Below are positions 34,264 to 43,452 of a stretch of DNA of 64,000 bases, piece after piece. Source of the DNA: Enterobacter hormaechei subsp. hoffmannii (GTDB taxonomy: Bacteria; Pseudomonadota; Gammaproteobacteria; Enterobacterales; Enterobacteriaceae); the NCBI RefSeq assembly GCF_001729745.1, contig NZ_CP017187.1, positions 62,001 through 126,000 on the forward strand, read 5' to 3'. The notes beneath the pieces were generated by a model. That model was not told the origin of the DNA, ran no database searches, and was given only the letters and a program-made list of their open reading frames with translations. Numbering within the stretch: the stretch's first letter is position 1; each line of letters begins with the position of its first letter. The position numbers and the translations under genes were made by a program.

Positions 34264-36095
34264 TTGCCACCTCCCTGCTGGTTCACCTGCGCTGCGATGC
34301 GATCCTTAATCTGCTGAACCTGCGCACTGGTATCCGGGATTTTCTGGTTCTTCATCAAATCCTCATAGAAATCCGAGAAGTTGATTTTATCGAAGTCGAT
34401 ACTCTGCAACTCCGGTACCGTAATGCCCCGGCAGTCCGGGCTGTCGCCGCTGCCGAACTTCACGCCCAGTTGATCACGACGCCCCTGCTCCTGAATGATA
34501 CGGGCAAGTTTGCCGTCGAAAACACAGTACACTTTACTCTTCTGGATACAGGCCCCCAGGACCTTATGGTCACAGCGCTCTCCCACACTGACGGTGATTT
34601 TCTTGGCTTTGGCCTTACCGAGAGCCAGTTCATCATCGTTACAGGCGGCAAGACCTGTGTCCTGTCCCCAGCCAGAATCCTTGCAGCAGTTGGAGAAGCC
34701 GGCAAACGCCTTACGGCAGCTCATGGCTTTACCCGTGAAGGCCCTGACATCTATAGTGCTGTTCTGATCCCTGACATCTTCTGCCGCAGAGGCCAGACCC
34801 GCGAGTTTGGCCACAGCCGTATCAAACCCGTTATCACCGGTACCGTTCGTCTCATCGCAGGCGCCGGACTTACAGATATACTCCCCGCCGCAGACCAGAC
34901 CACTGGATGACCAGGTTTTCTGACACTGATACGTTTCTGACTGATGGGTACAGATGCCCGACTCAGTTGTTGTACAGGAATGGGAAGAGAGCGTGCAGGC
35001 GGGATTATCCATCAGCGAACCGCAGTTCCCGCGAGAACTGGTCCCCGTCACATAGGAATCTGAATATGCCCAGCAACTGTTTGTCTGGCTGTACTCCTTC
35101 CCGTCGACAGTGATGGTACGCGTGCCGCCTGGTTCGGTACAGATACTGCCTGCGCTGGACAGGGCCGATTTTTTGTCAAAACCACAACTTTCAGTCCAGG
35201 TCGTCTGTGGAACCCATACCTTTGTACCGGTACGGTAAACGATGGTGATGACGAAATGGTACATTTGATTTCTTTTCCCGTCTTTCCAGACGTTCACGAC
35301 TCTTTCGGGTATATTCTGTTTGTTGTTAATCGTAATTGTCAGTGCCTCTCCTTCGGAGAAACTCTTCCCCGGTGACAACTCATACGAACCAGACGTTTCG
35401 TACATCGTCATCAGCCTGCCGAGTGTTGTGATGTTCAGGTACCAGATATCGTTGCTGAACGCTAAGTCCTTTCTGAACGTATAGCTCATCTTTGCCGAAT
35501 AGACTGTCCCTTCCGGCATGGTATACGTTACTTCAGGGCTACTGACGTCCAGATTGTCTGAATCAATGGTAATAGTCCTGTAGCTGTAATTATCCTCATA
35601 ATGTCCGGTGATACTGGCTGTTCTTCCGCACGTCTGGATCACGGCCACATCCCGGTCGCAGGTAAAATTCTCAAAGGTCGATTTTGAAACCGTCGTCTCT
35701 TTACACTGCTGGCTGCTGCCATCCATGATCCCGTCAGCCGTACCCTCCGCATTTTTACCAATAGTGATAAAGGGCGCATTCGGATCAATCGTTGGGGTCG
35801 GATTTTTGGTGCCGGAACTGATCACCGACTGTGCCGCGTCATTTCCCTGCAGGGCAGCCTGTCCTTTTCCCGCCAGACCGCCATCGCCCCCGTTTACACC
35901 ACCGTAATACCCCTTTTCCGGTGGGTTCGCGGTATAGCCCGGTATCGCTCCGGTGACCGCGCCGGGATTTTTCAGAGCACCGGTTCCTGCGGCAGCGTTC
36001 CCCTTACCAAAACTCGCACCCGCCTCAAAGGCAGGATCAGCGGCGACAGCGAAAAGCGGGAACAGCAACAGCGCAGTTGAAAGCATTTTTATCAT
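34260..36095 (-). CDS. traN: TraN, outer-membrane mating-pair stabilisation adhesin
   Basis: From ATG 36095 the protein is 611 aa (F TraN 602) with a signal peptide (MIKMLSTALLLFPLFAVAADPA). It is rich in cysteine, with a conserved C-terminal part (TGKAMSCRKAFAGFSNCCKDSGWGQDTGLAACNDDE). The central region, around residues 170-340, is the variable tip that recognises an outer-membrane receptor of the recipient, and differs from F TraN. This start gives ATGA coupling to trbC. The longer frame to 36134 has no role. Confidence 0.96.
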   Translation of the reverse strand: MIKMLSTALLLFPLFAVAADPAFEAGASFGKGNAAAGTGALKNPGAVTGAIPGYTANPPEKGYYGGVNGGDGGLAGKGQAALQGNDAAQSVISSGTKNPTPTIDPNAPFITIGKNAEGTADGIMDGSSQQCKETTVSKSTFENFTCDRDVAVIQTCGRTASITGHYEDNYSYRTITIDSDNLDVSSPEVTYTMPEGTVYSAKMSYTFRKDLAFSNDIWYLNITTLGRLMTMYETSGSYELSPGKSFSEGEALTITINNKQNIPERVVNVWKDGKRNQMYHFVITIVYRTGTKVWVPQTTWTESCGFDKKSALSSAGSICTEPGGTRTITVDGKEYSQTNSCWAYSDSYVTGTSSRGNCGSLMDNPACTLSSHSCTTTESGICTHQSETYQCQKTWSSSGLVCGGEYICKSGACDETNGTGDNGFDTAVAKLAGLASAAEDVRDQNSTIDVRAFTGKAMSCRKAFAGFSNCCKDSGWGQDTGLAACNDDELALGKAKAKKITVSVGERCDHKVLGACIQKSKVYCVFDGKLARIIQEQGRRDQLGVKFGSGDSPDCRGITVPELQSIDFDKINFSDFYEDLMKNQKIPDTSAQVQQIKDRIAAQVNQQGGGK

Positions 36096-36715
36096 TGGGC
36101 GGCCTCCAGGAGATGGCGTGCCGTTGCCGCGCACTCGCCGCTTTCAGCCACTTTCTCAAGGGCCTGTTTCAGGGGCAGGCTTCCCCGGATAACGTCATGG
36201 TGGCCAGGACAGGTCACCACCAGGGCAGGTACCGTGGTGATGTTGTACTGAGTGAACAGCGTCGGATCGATTTGCACGCCGGCGTCCCTGTCCTCCTTAC
36301 TCAGCTCAAACATAGCTGCCGCAGTCTGGCGCATGTCGTTATTGACGAGGCCACGCAGCGTTGGCGGTATGTTGTAACGGCGGGCCTCCTTCAGCATCGG
36401 CAGCAGGCCTTCGCGAGGTATGCCGAGGCTTACAAAGTAAATCGCCTGGAAGGTGTCTTTTTCCCCCATCGTGGTGGTCTGAGCCACTATATTTCCCTGT
36501 AGTCGGGTAATAAGATCCTGCTGCGCCTGCGGTAACACGTATGAACCGGCAGACTGGCTTTGCAGATCGTCCTTCATAGCCGCCAGTGCGTCCTGCTGGC
36601 TTTTGATCCAGCTATGGTCAGTGACGGAGATATCAGTCTGGGCGCTCGCCACGACCATTGGTGCGAAAGCAACCATGACGCTGAACGTCAGCGCCCGGAG
36701 ATAAGCGTTTTTCAT
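36092..36715 (-). CDS. trbC: TrbC, periplasmic pilus assembly protein
   Basis: The ATG at 36715 (six bases inside another ATG at 36721) has AGGA at a better distance and begins a signal peptide (MKNAYLRALTFSVMVAFAPMVVASA), giving 207 aa (F TrbC 212). The thioredoxin-like FQAIYFVSLGIPREGLLPMLKEA and the C-terminal TTVPALVVTCPG segments mark the family. TrbC interacts with TraW and TraU in the F-type secretion complex. The traU stop is 10 bp upstream of the start. Confidence 0.93.
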   Translation of the reverse strand: MKNAYLRALTFSVMVAFAPMVVASAQTDISVTDHSWIKSQQDALAAMKDDLQSQSAGSYVLPQAQQDLITRLQGNIVAQTTTMGEKDTFQAIYFVSLGIPREGLLPMLKEARRYNIPPTLRGLVNNDMRQTAAAMFELSKEDRDAGVQIDPTLFTQYNITTVPALVVTCPGHHDVIRGSLPLKQALEKVAESGECAATARHLLEAAQ

Positions 36716-36725
36716 TGTCATGTCC

Positions 36726-37721
36726 TTAAAGGAAGACGCAGTTACGTTTGCGCCAGAAGAGGTAGCCGAAGTTCTTTTTCGATGAAGGTGAGTTGTGTGT
36801 GGTGCCCCACAACTGCGTACTGGCACCGAAAGGGTGGCAGTTGTTCGTTTCGGGGTACATGTTCACCATCTGGTACCGCCACCGTTCCTTGGGAATGATG
36901 GGTGAAGGATACTGGTTGCAGACGGCGGTATCCGCGCCGATGGAGTTCCAGACCAGTCCTTCACGGTGCATCTTAAAGGCCATACGCTCACCGACGAGCA
37001 ATGAGGCCTCCAGCGGGGAAAATTCACCACTGGTATAGCCCGTCAGCGGGTACATTGACCCCTGACTTCCCGCACACCAGAACAGCGGTGACAACGGCAG
37101 GCCAGCTGACGCGGCGGCGGCATCAGCCGCGCATGCGCCCTGGGCAACCAGGTTACCGAAGAGTGCCGCTTCGGGGTTAATCAGCATCGAGAGCGTGCTG
37201 TCATTCCAGAGAGGATCGACCTCAGACAGATAGGCAATGTCCATGTCTCCGGTCTGCAGACATCCCAGGCTGGTGATGATGTTAAGCCAGAAAATCAACG
37301 GGTATTTGTACCAGTGAACATGGTAGAACGCGCCGGCGGCGGGCCTGTCACTCTGCCCGGCTGTGCCTGTGCCAGTACGCCCCAGGTCGATCTTAAAGCC
37401 GCCCATGTTGACCATCACCCCCGGCTCACGTGTCACATCCACCATCGCCATCGGCTCCCAGAACCCGATGGCCAGCCCGATGCGATACAGAATACCCACC
37501 GGACAAATCTGGATAGGCGAGGACGGGTTGGTTGTGTCTTTCTGAGGACCGGAAGCCAGCTGGATATTACCGAGCGTCATCGGAAACAGGCATTTCCAGC
37601 AGACGTCAGTGATGGGATTCACCCAGCGCCCGTCGCCTGCGTTGCTGGCAGCAGTGGCCTGAACCGGCGACCAAGACATGAAAACAAGCATCAGGCCAGC
37701 AAGCCATGAAAGACGCTTCAT
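36726..37721 (-). CDS. traU: TraU, periplasmic DNA-transfer protein
   Basis: From ATG 37721 the product is 331 aa (F TraU 330), exported (signal to about residue 25) and cysteine-rich. The family segment WVNPITDVCWKCLFPMTLGNIQL appears at the mature N-terminus, and CHPFGASTQLWG near the C-terminus. TraU is needed more for DNA transfer than for pilus assembly. ATGA overlap with the preceding unknown gene. Confidence 0.96.
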   Translation of the reverse strand: MKRLSWLAGLMLVFMSWSPVQATAASNAGDGRWVNPITDVCWKCLFPMTLGNIQLASGPQKDTTNPSSPIQICPVGILYRIGLAIGFWEPMAMVDVTREPGVMVNMGGFKIDLGRTGTGTAGQSDRPAAGAFYHVHWYKYPLIFWLNIITSLGCLQTGDMDIAYLSEVDPLWNDSTLSMLINPEAALFGNLVAQGACAADAAAASAGLPLSPLFWCAGSQGSMYPLTGYTSGEFSPLEASLLVGERMAFKMHREGLVWNSIGADTAVCNQYPSPIIPKERWRYQMVNMYPETNNCHPFGASTQLWGTTHNSPSSKKNFGYLFWRKRNCVFL

Positions 37722-38041
37722 TTCACCTCCCGCAGCCAGACACAAACCGGGCCGTCATCAGTGTCATGAATGGAGCCAATGAACCAGCCTTCACCCGCTG
37801 GCGCCGAGGGCTGCCAGTCGCTGATGTCGGCTACGCCATTTTCCCAGGCGGCGATCACCTGCGGAGGCGCATCATTTTCCATCCAGCGGGTGGCACAGGT
37901 CAGGTTGTGCAGACGCATCCAGTCGCCGAATTCTGACTGCCCGGCCTCATCACTGGCGGGGGTAAAATAGCGTGGGTGCGTCCAGAAGCCGTTGCGGTCA
38001 CGGGTAACCGTCACCGGCCTGACAGGATCAGGGTGAGTCAT
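37718..38041 (-). CDS. Hypothetical protein coupled to traU, 107 aa
   Basis: Starting at ATG 38041, this soluble protein is rich in Trp and Pro (WTHPRYFTPASDEAGQSEFGDW and WENGVADISDWQPSAPAGEGWFIGSI). Its stop overlaps the traU start by 4 bp, so it is translated with the operon. No counterpart exists in F between trbC/traU and traW. Confidence 0.6.
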   Translation of the reverse strand: MTHPDPVRPVTVTRDRNGFWTHPRYFTPASDEAGQSEFGDWMRLHNLTCATRWMENDAPPQVIAAWENGVADISDWQPSAPAGEGWFIGSIHDTDDGPVCVWLREVK

Positions 38042-38096
38042 GGGATATCTCCGGGCGTGCCGCAACCACCGGACGGCGGGAGGGCTTAAGATATGG

Positions 38097-38318
38097 TCAG
38101 TGGTTTTTGGCTTTATCAGCCGCTTTCATGATGATGGCCAGACGTTGTTCCTGGCTCATTTCGTACAGGGCAAGAATGGCTCCGCGCAGCACGTGCGAAG
38201 GTTTGTACAGCGGGTTATCGTTGAGGATTTCATCCAGCTGTCGGGCCGAACCCTCATCGTGACGTACTGACGAGATGGTGACATTCCGGCCCTTTTCAGT
38301 ATCAGGGTCTTTTTTCAT
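38097..38318 (-). CDS. Small helical protein, 73 aa, possible ribbon-helix-helix type
   Basis: A charged protein starting MKKDPDTEKGRNVTISSVRHDEGSARQLDEI. The pattern of a short beta-like stretch followed by two helices (YKPSHVLRGAILALYEMSQEQRLAIIMKAAD) is compatible with a small DNA-binding fold. It is not in F. There is a gap of about 55 bp on the traU side and 104 bp on the other. Function unknown. Confidence 0.5.
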   Translation of the reverse strand: MKKDPDTEKGRNVTISSVRHDEGSARQLDEILNDNPLYKPSHVLRGAILALYEMSQEQRLAIIMKAADKAKNH

Positions 38319-38421
38319 GGCGTTACCTGGTCGGGGTTAATCGGAAACCGGGAAGACATTCAGGCTGAGGCGGAGCGCAACGCAGTGAGCACCGAACATC
38401 CTGAAGGTCAGCGCGGTTGAA

Positions 38422-38967
38422 TTAATGGGTCGTTTGTGGCTTTGTGATGTACCACCCAGCGCTTTCACTTCCGCGAATAAGCACAGTGAGCCACCTGCCG
38501 GCATAGCCATCGTTCACCGCTGCGTCTTCACTGTCTTTCATCATCTGCTCAGTCACTCTCGGCGTCATATCCAGCTGACGAGCCCGGAAAACCCTGCGGC
38601 TGATTTTCTGCCGGTCTGCCTCTGGCAACGTCACGCGCTGTGATCCATCACGCGTCAGCTCATAGCCCGCGTCAGTCACGGCTTTTTCCAGTTCGGCCAG
38701 CATAATCTGGTAATACTCCCGGTTGGCAGAGGCGTGAACCACATCGGCATGCCAGGCACTGCCAAAGTGGGCCGGCGGAACGGGCATTCCCGGTCGACTC
38801 TCCCACGCCCGGCGCTCACGCCGGGCACCTGCCAGGTACTGAACAACAAGCCAGCCAGTGAGCAACCCAACCACGACAAGAATACCGGTCAGGCCTTCAG
38901 TGTCGCGCAAACAGGTAAGTACCCCCTGTAGCCCCTCCGGACCGGTGAAGCAGCTGATTAGCGCCAT
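38422..38967 (-). CDS. Membrane-anchored hypothetical protein, 181 aa
   Basis: One strong membrane segment (GILVVVGLLTGWLVVQYLAGA) near residue 30 is followed by a soluble charged domain (MLAELEKAVTDAGYELTRDGSQRVTLPEADRQKISRR). It overlaps the start of its upstream neighbour's end by 10 bp. It belongs to the block of non-F genes between traW and traU and may be an accessory of the transfer machine. Confidence 0.55.
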   Translation of the reverse strand: MALISCFTGPEGLQGVLTCLRDTEGLTGILVVVGLLTGWLVVQYLAGARRERRAWESRPGMPVPPAHFGSAWHADVVHASANREYYQIMLAELEKAVTDAGYELTRDGSQRVTLPEADRQKISRRVFRARQLDMTPRVTEQMMKDSEDAAVNDGYAGRWLTVLIRGSESAGWYITKPQTTH

Positions 38968-39236
38968 GCGTTCATCTCCTCCATTCTGTTGCGGATAAGC
39001 CTGACGAGGTAGAAGGGAAACGCCTCATCACGTTTTTCCGGCGCTATCGGCTGAAGCTGGTTCTCCACGCACCACTGACGCCAGGCACCGGCAATCAGCT
39101 CCGGTTGCCATGATGCAATTTCAGGGTACAGCTGACAGAGGCGATTCACATCTTCGTCGCAGCCTTTGGTTTCAGCATTGTAGCCAGTCATGCGGTGAGG
39201 CATTCCCGGCACCACTGCATCGTGTCTTAGTGACAT
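38958..39236 (-). CDS. Hypothetical protein, paralogue of the next gene upstream, 92 aa
   Basis: The core LCQLYPEIASWQPELIAGAWRQWCVENQ...EKRDEAFPFYLVRLI aligns with LKTLYPELDSWHPVLVTKAWLHWCDQHQ...SKRDERFPDYIIHLL of the neighbouring gene. The two therefore arose by tandem duplication. It starts inside the stop region of that gene (10-bp overlap). No domain name is known to me. Confidence 0.6.
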   Translation of the reverse strand: MSLRHDAVVPGMPHRMTGYNAETKGCDEDVNRLCQLYPEIASWQPELIAGAWRQWCVENQLQPIAPEKRDEAFPFYLVRLIRNRMEEMNAWR

Positions 39237-39619
39237 TCGGTGCTCTCCTGCCCTTCCCCCGCAAATAACCTGTCGAGACGTTCGGAAAGTGACAGCGTCT
39301 GACCCTTTTTACGTTTCGCGCTGTCCTCGGCCCGCATATTCTCCAGTAAGAGGTGAATGATGTAATCCGGGAAACGTTCATCTCGTTTCGACGGCTCCCG
39401 GGCTTCCTGCTGATGCTGATCGCACCAGTGAAGCCAGGCTTTAGTGACCAGCACCGGATGCCAGGAATCCAGCTCCGGATACAACGTTTTGAGCCGCTCT
39501 GCCGTCCCCATTCGGGATGTAACAACTGAGGCTTTACGGGGTTGTTTAGCATAGCGGCGATGCGGAGTAATGGCCTGCCGCAGGTGTGGAAACAACTCTC
39601 CTAATGTGGTTGCGCTCAT
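39227..39619 (-). CDS. Hypothetical protein, tandem paralogue, 130 aa
   Basis: This is the longer member of the tandem pair, with an extra basic N-terminal extension (residues 1-40) and a charged C-terminal tail. The shared 55-residue core is rich in Trp and aromatic residues. It overlaps traW by 4 bp (ATGA). Absent from F. Co-translation with traW suggests a role in transfer or its regulation. Confidence 0.6.
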   Translation of the reverse strand: MSATTLGELFPHLRQAITPHRRYAKQPRKASVVTSRMGTAERLKTLYPELDSWHPVLVTKAWLHWCDQHQQEAREPSKRDERFPDYIIHLLLENMRAEDSAKRKKGQTLSLSERLDRLFAGEGQESTECH

Positions 39620-40251
39620 TTTTTTGCTCCTGAAACCGGAATTTCTTCTACTTTCATCACGCGGCCGTCGCGTGAGATACGCGCGGGGACGTGCTCAAAA
39701 CCAAATTTACGCGTCAGTACGCCTGCCTGGTCGAAGTAGATACGTTCGTTCAGCGCATCGCTGGTTTCCTTAATGTTGCCGTTCACCAGGATCACCTTCA
39801 GGTTCGTCTGGCCGGCAAGCTGCTGCCGGGTCCAGTTCACCTGCTCTTCATCATCGCCATCGATGAAAAAGAGCACCTGACTGAAAGGCACCTTATCCAG
39901 AGGATTGACCGTGTCGCCCTTACGGGCGATCACGTTGCCCTGCATGTCAGTGATCGTCTCCTTCACAGTAAATGTCGGGTCCCAGGCAAAGCTGCGGTAT
40001 TCCTTCGCTTTTGTGAGGCCTTCCACCGGCGTCGGACGAACCGCATGCTCCTTCACCCTGTCCGTTGCCTCCCTGCGCAGGCGGTCAAGTTCGCCCGTCT
40101 GCTCCATTCCTTTCAGGCGATTCTGGATGAACGCCAGCATGTCCTGCTCGGTTGGTTCAAAAACGTTACCCCAGGTACCGAGATCTTTCGCCCCGCTGCC
40201 GGCGGAGAGCATCATCAGCAACATCCCCATCAGCTTTAGTCGTCTTTTCAC
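39616..40251 (-). CDS. traW: TraW, periplasmic pilus assembly protein
   Basis: The 211-aa protein (F TraW 210) has a signal peptide (MKRRLKLMGMLLMMLSAGSGA) and the conserved start of the mature domain KDLGTWGNVFEPTEQDMLAFIQ. The internal KEYRSFAWDPTFTV and the C-terminal YFDQAGVLTRKFGFEHVPARI segments are also typical. It partners TrbC and TraF. Coupled by 4-bp overlaps to trbI and the following gene. Confidence 0.96.
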   Translation of the reverse strand: MKRRLKLMGMLLMMLSAGSGAKDLGTWGNVFEPTEQDMLAFIQNRLKGMEQTGELDRLRREATDRVKEHAVRPTPVEGLTKAKEYRSFAWDPTFTVKETITDMQGNVIARKGDTVNPLDKVPFSQVLFFIDGDDEEQVNWTRQQLAGQTNLKVILVNGNIKETSDALNERIYFDQAGVLTRKFGFEHVPARISRDGRVMKVEEIPVSGAKK

Positions 40252-40664
40252 TGGCCCCCCTGAGTGCGGCGCGCAATGTCGGCACGGATCTCATTCGTGA
40301 TATCCCGCTGGTCGCTCATCACCGCCGGTTTCACCAGAATGATGGCGTTATGTGAGGCCTGCCATTCACCGAGACTGTCTGACAGCGCGGAATTGAAACG
40401 CGTTGTCAGCACCCTGGCCTTGTCTTCATCGAGCTGCAACTGGGCGGACTGCTGCATGAACAGGTCGACTGTCCCCTTCATATCGAAGACGACGATCTCC
40501 GGCTCAGTGGATTTCATGTAAAGCCATGTTATCCCCGTCATAATCATCTGGGAGACAAGCACAAAGGTTGCTAATTTCATGCTTCGGGAGGTCAACCATC
40601 CCACCATCGTTACGCCATCGCGGACGGAGTCACCGTCATATGGCTTGTCCTGTTGTTCACTCAT
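40248..40664 (-). CDS. trbI: TrbI, inner-membrane pilus-function protein
   Basis: From ATG 40664 the protein has 138 aa (F TrbI 128), with one membrane helix (MKLATFVLVSQMIMTGITWLYM) and a periplasmic domain ending IRADIARRTQGGQ. The F protein affects pilus retraction. The position between traC and traW is canonical and the start overlaps the traC stop (ATGA). Confidence 0.88.
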   Translation of the reverse strand: MSEQQDKPYDGDSVRDGVTMVGWLTSRSMKLATFVLVSQMIMTGITWLYMKSTEPEIVVFDMKGTVDLFMQQSAQLQLDEDKARVLTTRFNSALSDSLGEWQASHNAIILVKPAVMSDQRDITNEIRADIARRTQGGQ

Positions 40665-43270
40665 GCCGCTTTCACCCATTCCTCAAGTTCACGAAGCTCA
40701 CTGCCGAATTTCTTCTCCGCCAGCAGATACGCCGCTTCTTCCGCAGTGGCCCCGGCCTCTCTCTGCAATTTCTGCATGAAGGCAAAGTCTTCACCACGCG
40801 AGCTGAACATGGCGCGTGTCACGGGATCGACGAACAGACGGTGGAAGGAGCTGTATTCACCGGCACTTATCAGCAGGGAGCTGTAGCCGGTCTGTAGCGC
40901 AGGCTGGAAGCCACGTATAACTTCTTTTTCCATGTCCGAGAACTGATCCGGGTTATCGGCAAGGTACTGTTTAAACGCCTTCGCATCCTGCAACAGGGTG
41001 ATTTTGGTGGAGCTGTTGTTCCAGGCCGCTTCTGCTTCCTTACTGGCGCTGAAGTCCTTGATACCCTGGGTGATGGTGATGAACGCGCCACGGTGACGAC
41101 GCACGGTGCGGTAGCCAGTTTCGATAAACCGTGCCGCGTGCGGGTTAGAACCACCCAACAGGCGCCAGGCCTCGTCGATGATGCAGACCTTTTTGAGGTC
41201 GCGCGGGCTGTGGTACATCTTTTCCTGAATCGCCAGGATGAGTGAAAACAGGATGGACGAAAGTAACTTCGGCTTGTCTTCCAGGCTCAGCAGCTCCAGC
41301 ACCGCGAAGCGGGTGTCACCATCGAGCGTCGGGTTGTCAGCGTTGAAGTATTCACCGTCCGGCCCCCAGGTGCAGTAGGTATCGAGCAGCATGGCCAGCT
41401 CAGCGAGGCGAGCGATGATGGTCGGTTTGTCTGCAAATGCCTGATTGATGTCCTCATTGGTCAGGTAGTTATGGACGTCATCGATACGGGCTTTGTTTCC
41501 TTTTTTCTCCCACGCATCCATCACCGCTTTTTGCAGAATCGCTTCGCAGACACCGTCCAGCGGCTGGGTCGGGCTTGCCAGCACCGTCAGCAGACGCACA
41601 ATACCTTCCGCAGAATGGTTGATGTCTTTGACGTTGGCGAACGGGTTAAAGCGCAGCTTCGCGCCGTCAAGATAAACCCCACCGGCCTGATGACAGTAGT
41701 TCTTGTAACTGTCACCCATGTCGATTACCCAGGCGTACCCCCCGGCATTCAGCACGTCACGCAGAATACCCTGCGTCAGGAAGGATTTTCCCGCGCCTGA
41801 AGTGCCGGTCACGGCGATGTTAAAGTTGGTACTGCCGTTCTCCTCACCAAACATGTCGAAAAATGCCACCTGGTTGCGGTATGTCGGCAGCGGCATACCC
41901 ACGTTGGACAGCTGGCGTTCAGCCACGACCGGCATCAGGCTCACCGCGTTCCATGATTTGGCGCGCAGCGTTGCGCCTGTCATCTTCAGGTCTTCCCACA
42001 TCCCTTCCTGCATAACAAACGGGAAGCCTGCCAGCCAGTTACGCATCTGCTGGTAATGCACCGTCACCATCTCCAGCTCATTTTTGCGAAATACGTTCAC
42101 GGCAGCCAGTTCGCAGGCCTGCGCGTCGGTATTATTGTCAGGCGCAAACAGGGTCAGGTTGAAATAGGTATTACAGAGCGCAATTTCGTTACTGCTCAGC
42201 TGTTCACGAGTACGCCGCCATTCTTCCGCCGCTTTCTTGGTATTGGGGAAAAGAGCCGCGTAGGCCGAGTTGGCTTTTTTTGACAGGTCCTGGTCTTTAC
42301 GGAACGCCTCACTCTGGCTTTTGGTCTGCTCCTCCAGCTCGGTAGTCCAGGTCAGCATAAACGGGCAGGGAATACCGAGGTCGGGAAACCGCAGATTCTG
42401 GAGGTTGTCAGCCCCCTGCCAGAGCGCAAAACGACGCGGATTTTTGCTGAGCTGCATATTGATGATGCGACATGACGATGCCGGCATTCGCGTCCCTCCC
42501 GTATCGAAGGTCTCCGGCAGTTCCATCCGGATATGAGACGGATGCACCTTAAGGTCAATACCCGGGTCAACTACCTGGCGGTTGAGCTTCTCGTCTTCGT
42601 TGTAGTCCCCGGAAGAGGTCAGCACCTGCTCCTGACGGTAATTCATCTGCTCTCGTACCGCAGACAGGAAACCATTCACATCGACGTTCATGCTGTCGAT
42701 ACGTGCGGCCCCCAGGGATACGCGGATGGTGTTGCGTATCTGAATCAGGTCATCAATCACCCGCTGCGTCTGGGAGGCGCGTTTCAACGGCTGACCATAG
42801 ACAAGAAAGATACGGTAGTTGCGCAGATAGAGCGGGTATTCGCGTTCGTTGGCCAGACCGTGCAACGCAGAGCGCTGCCAGAACGCGCGAGTGATTTTAT
42901 TGAGATGATCGGCCATCCCGCCTTTCCACATGTCATTACTCACGCCGCGATCGATACGCTCACCGACGCACTTGCTGGCAAGGAGAATGACAGTCACCGG
43001 CGTTTTTCGGGGCAGCTTTTTGCGCAGCATGTCGTCCAGCGCGGCCATGACCTGTTCGTTCGCACCGGGTAACGGAGCAGCTTCCATCATGAAACCCGCA
43101 GAGCCGGCATTGACGAAAATTTCATTTGTATCGTCGTAGTACCGGTACGGCAACGCAGCAACCAGGGACGGATAGTCCCATGTCTGGGAGAGGTTATTTC
43201 GTGCCGTGGCAGCACCGTCTTCCTGCCCGCCGTTTTTCAGCATATCCATCAGGCTGTCGACAAAACTCAT
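40661..43270 (-). CDS. traC: TraC, type IV secretion ATPase (VirB4 family)
   Basis: The 869-aa ATPase (F TraC 875) powers pilus assembly at the inner-membrane face. Walker A is GTSGAGKSFLTQ near residue 490 and Walker B KVCIIDEAWRLLG near residue 705. The N-terminal PSLVAALPYRYYDDTNEIF segment is also typical of F-type TraC. Intact, with 4-bp overlaps at both ends. Confidence 0.97.
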   Translation of the reverse strand: MSFVDSLMDMLKNGGQEDGAATARNNLSQTWDYPSLVAALPYRYYDDTNEIFVNAGSAGFMMEAAPLPGANEQVMAALDDMLRKKLPRKTPVTVILLASKCVGERIDRGVSNDMWKGGMADHLNKITRAFWQRSALHGLANEREYPLYLRNYRIFLVYGQPLKRASQTQRVIDDLIQIRNTIRVSLGAARIDSMNVDVNGFLSAVREQMNYRQEQVLTSSGDYNEDEKLNRQVVDPGIDLKVHPSHIRMELPETFDTGGTRMPASSCRIINMQLSKNPRRFALWQGADNLQNLRFPDLGIPCPFMLTWTTELEEQTKSQSEAFRKDQDLSKKANSAYAALFPNTKKAAEEWRRTREQLSSNEIALCNTYFNLTLFAPDNNTDAQACELAAVNVFRKNELEMVTVHYQQMRNWLAGFPFVMQEGMWEDLKMTGATLRAKSWNAVSLMPVVAERQLSNVGMPLPTYRNQVAFFDMFGEENGSTNFNIAVTGTSGAGKSFLTQGILRDVLNAGGYAWVIDMGDSYKNYCHQAGGVYLDGAKLRFNPFANVKDINHSAEGIVRLLTVLASPTQPLDGVCEAILQKAVMDAWEKKGNKARIDDVHNYLTNEDINQAFADKPTIIARLAELAMLLDTYCTWGPDGEYFNADNPTLDGDTRFAVLELLSLEDKPKLLSSILFSLILAIQEKMYHSPRDLKKVCIIDEAWRLLGGSNPHAARFIETGYRTVRRHRGAFITITQGIKDFSASKEAEAAWNNSSTKITLLQDAKAFKQYLADNPDQFSDMEKEVIRGFQPALQTGYSSLLISAGEYSSFHRLFVDPVTRAMFSSRGEDFAFMQKLQREAGATAEEAAYLLAEKKFGSELRELEEWVKAA

Positions 43271-43452
43271 TTTCGGCCCTCCGCTGCTTCCCGGATCAGT
43301 TCGAGACGACGCTGACGAGCCTCCTCGGTGAGACTGACGCTCACCGGTACATCAGCGTTCAGCTCCATTCTGTATGTGGAATTACTCAGCATTTTTCCTT
43401 CGGCCATCATGCTAAGTTCAGCCAGCGATGGATCGTTACTGAATCCGATCAT
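43267..43452 (-). CDS. Small protein between traV and traC, 61 aa
   Basis: A short polar protein (MIGFSNDPSLAELSMMAEGK at its start, RQRRLELIREAAEGRK at its end) overlaps both traV and traC by 4 bp. It occupies the place of traR in F, but it lacks the zinc-finger cysteines of TraR/DksA and is not related to it. Function unknown. Confidence 0.65.
   Translation of the reverse strand: MIGFSNDPSLAELSMMAEGKMLSNSTYRMELNADVPVSVSLTEEARQRRLELIREAAEGRK

Noticed and set aside
33610..34317. 235-codon plus-strand frame over traF
   Set aside because: Antisense shadow. It covers the traF-traN junction, where both real genes are conserved.
42533..43072. 179-codon plus-strand frame inside traC
   Set aside because: Antisense to a well-conserved ATPase gene and without ribosome binding site or recognisable product.
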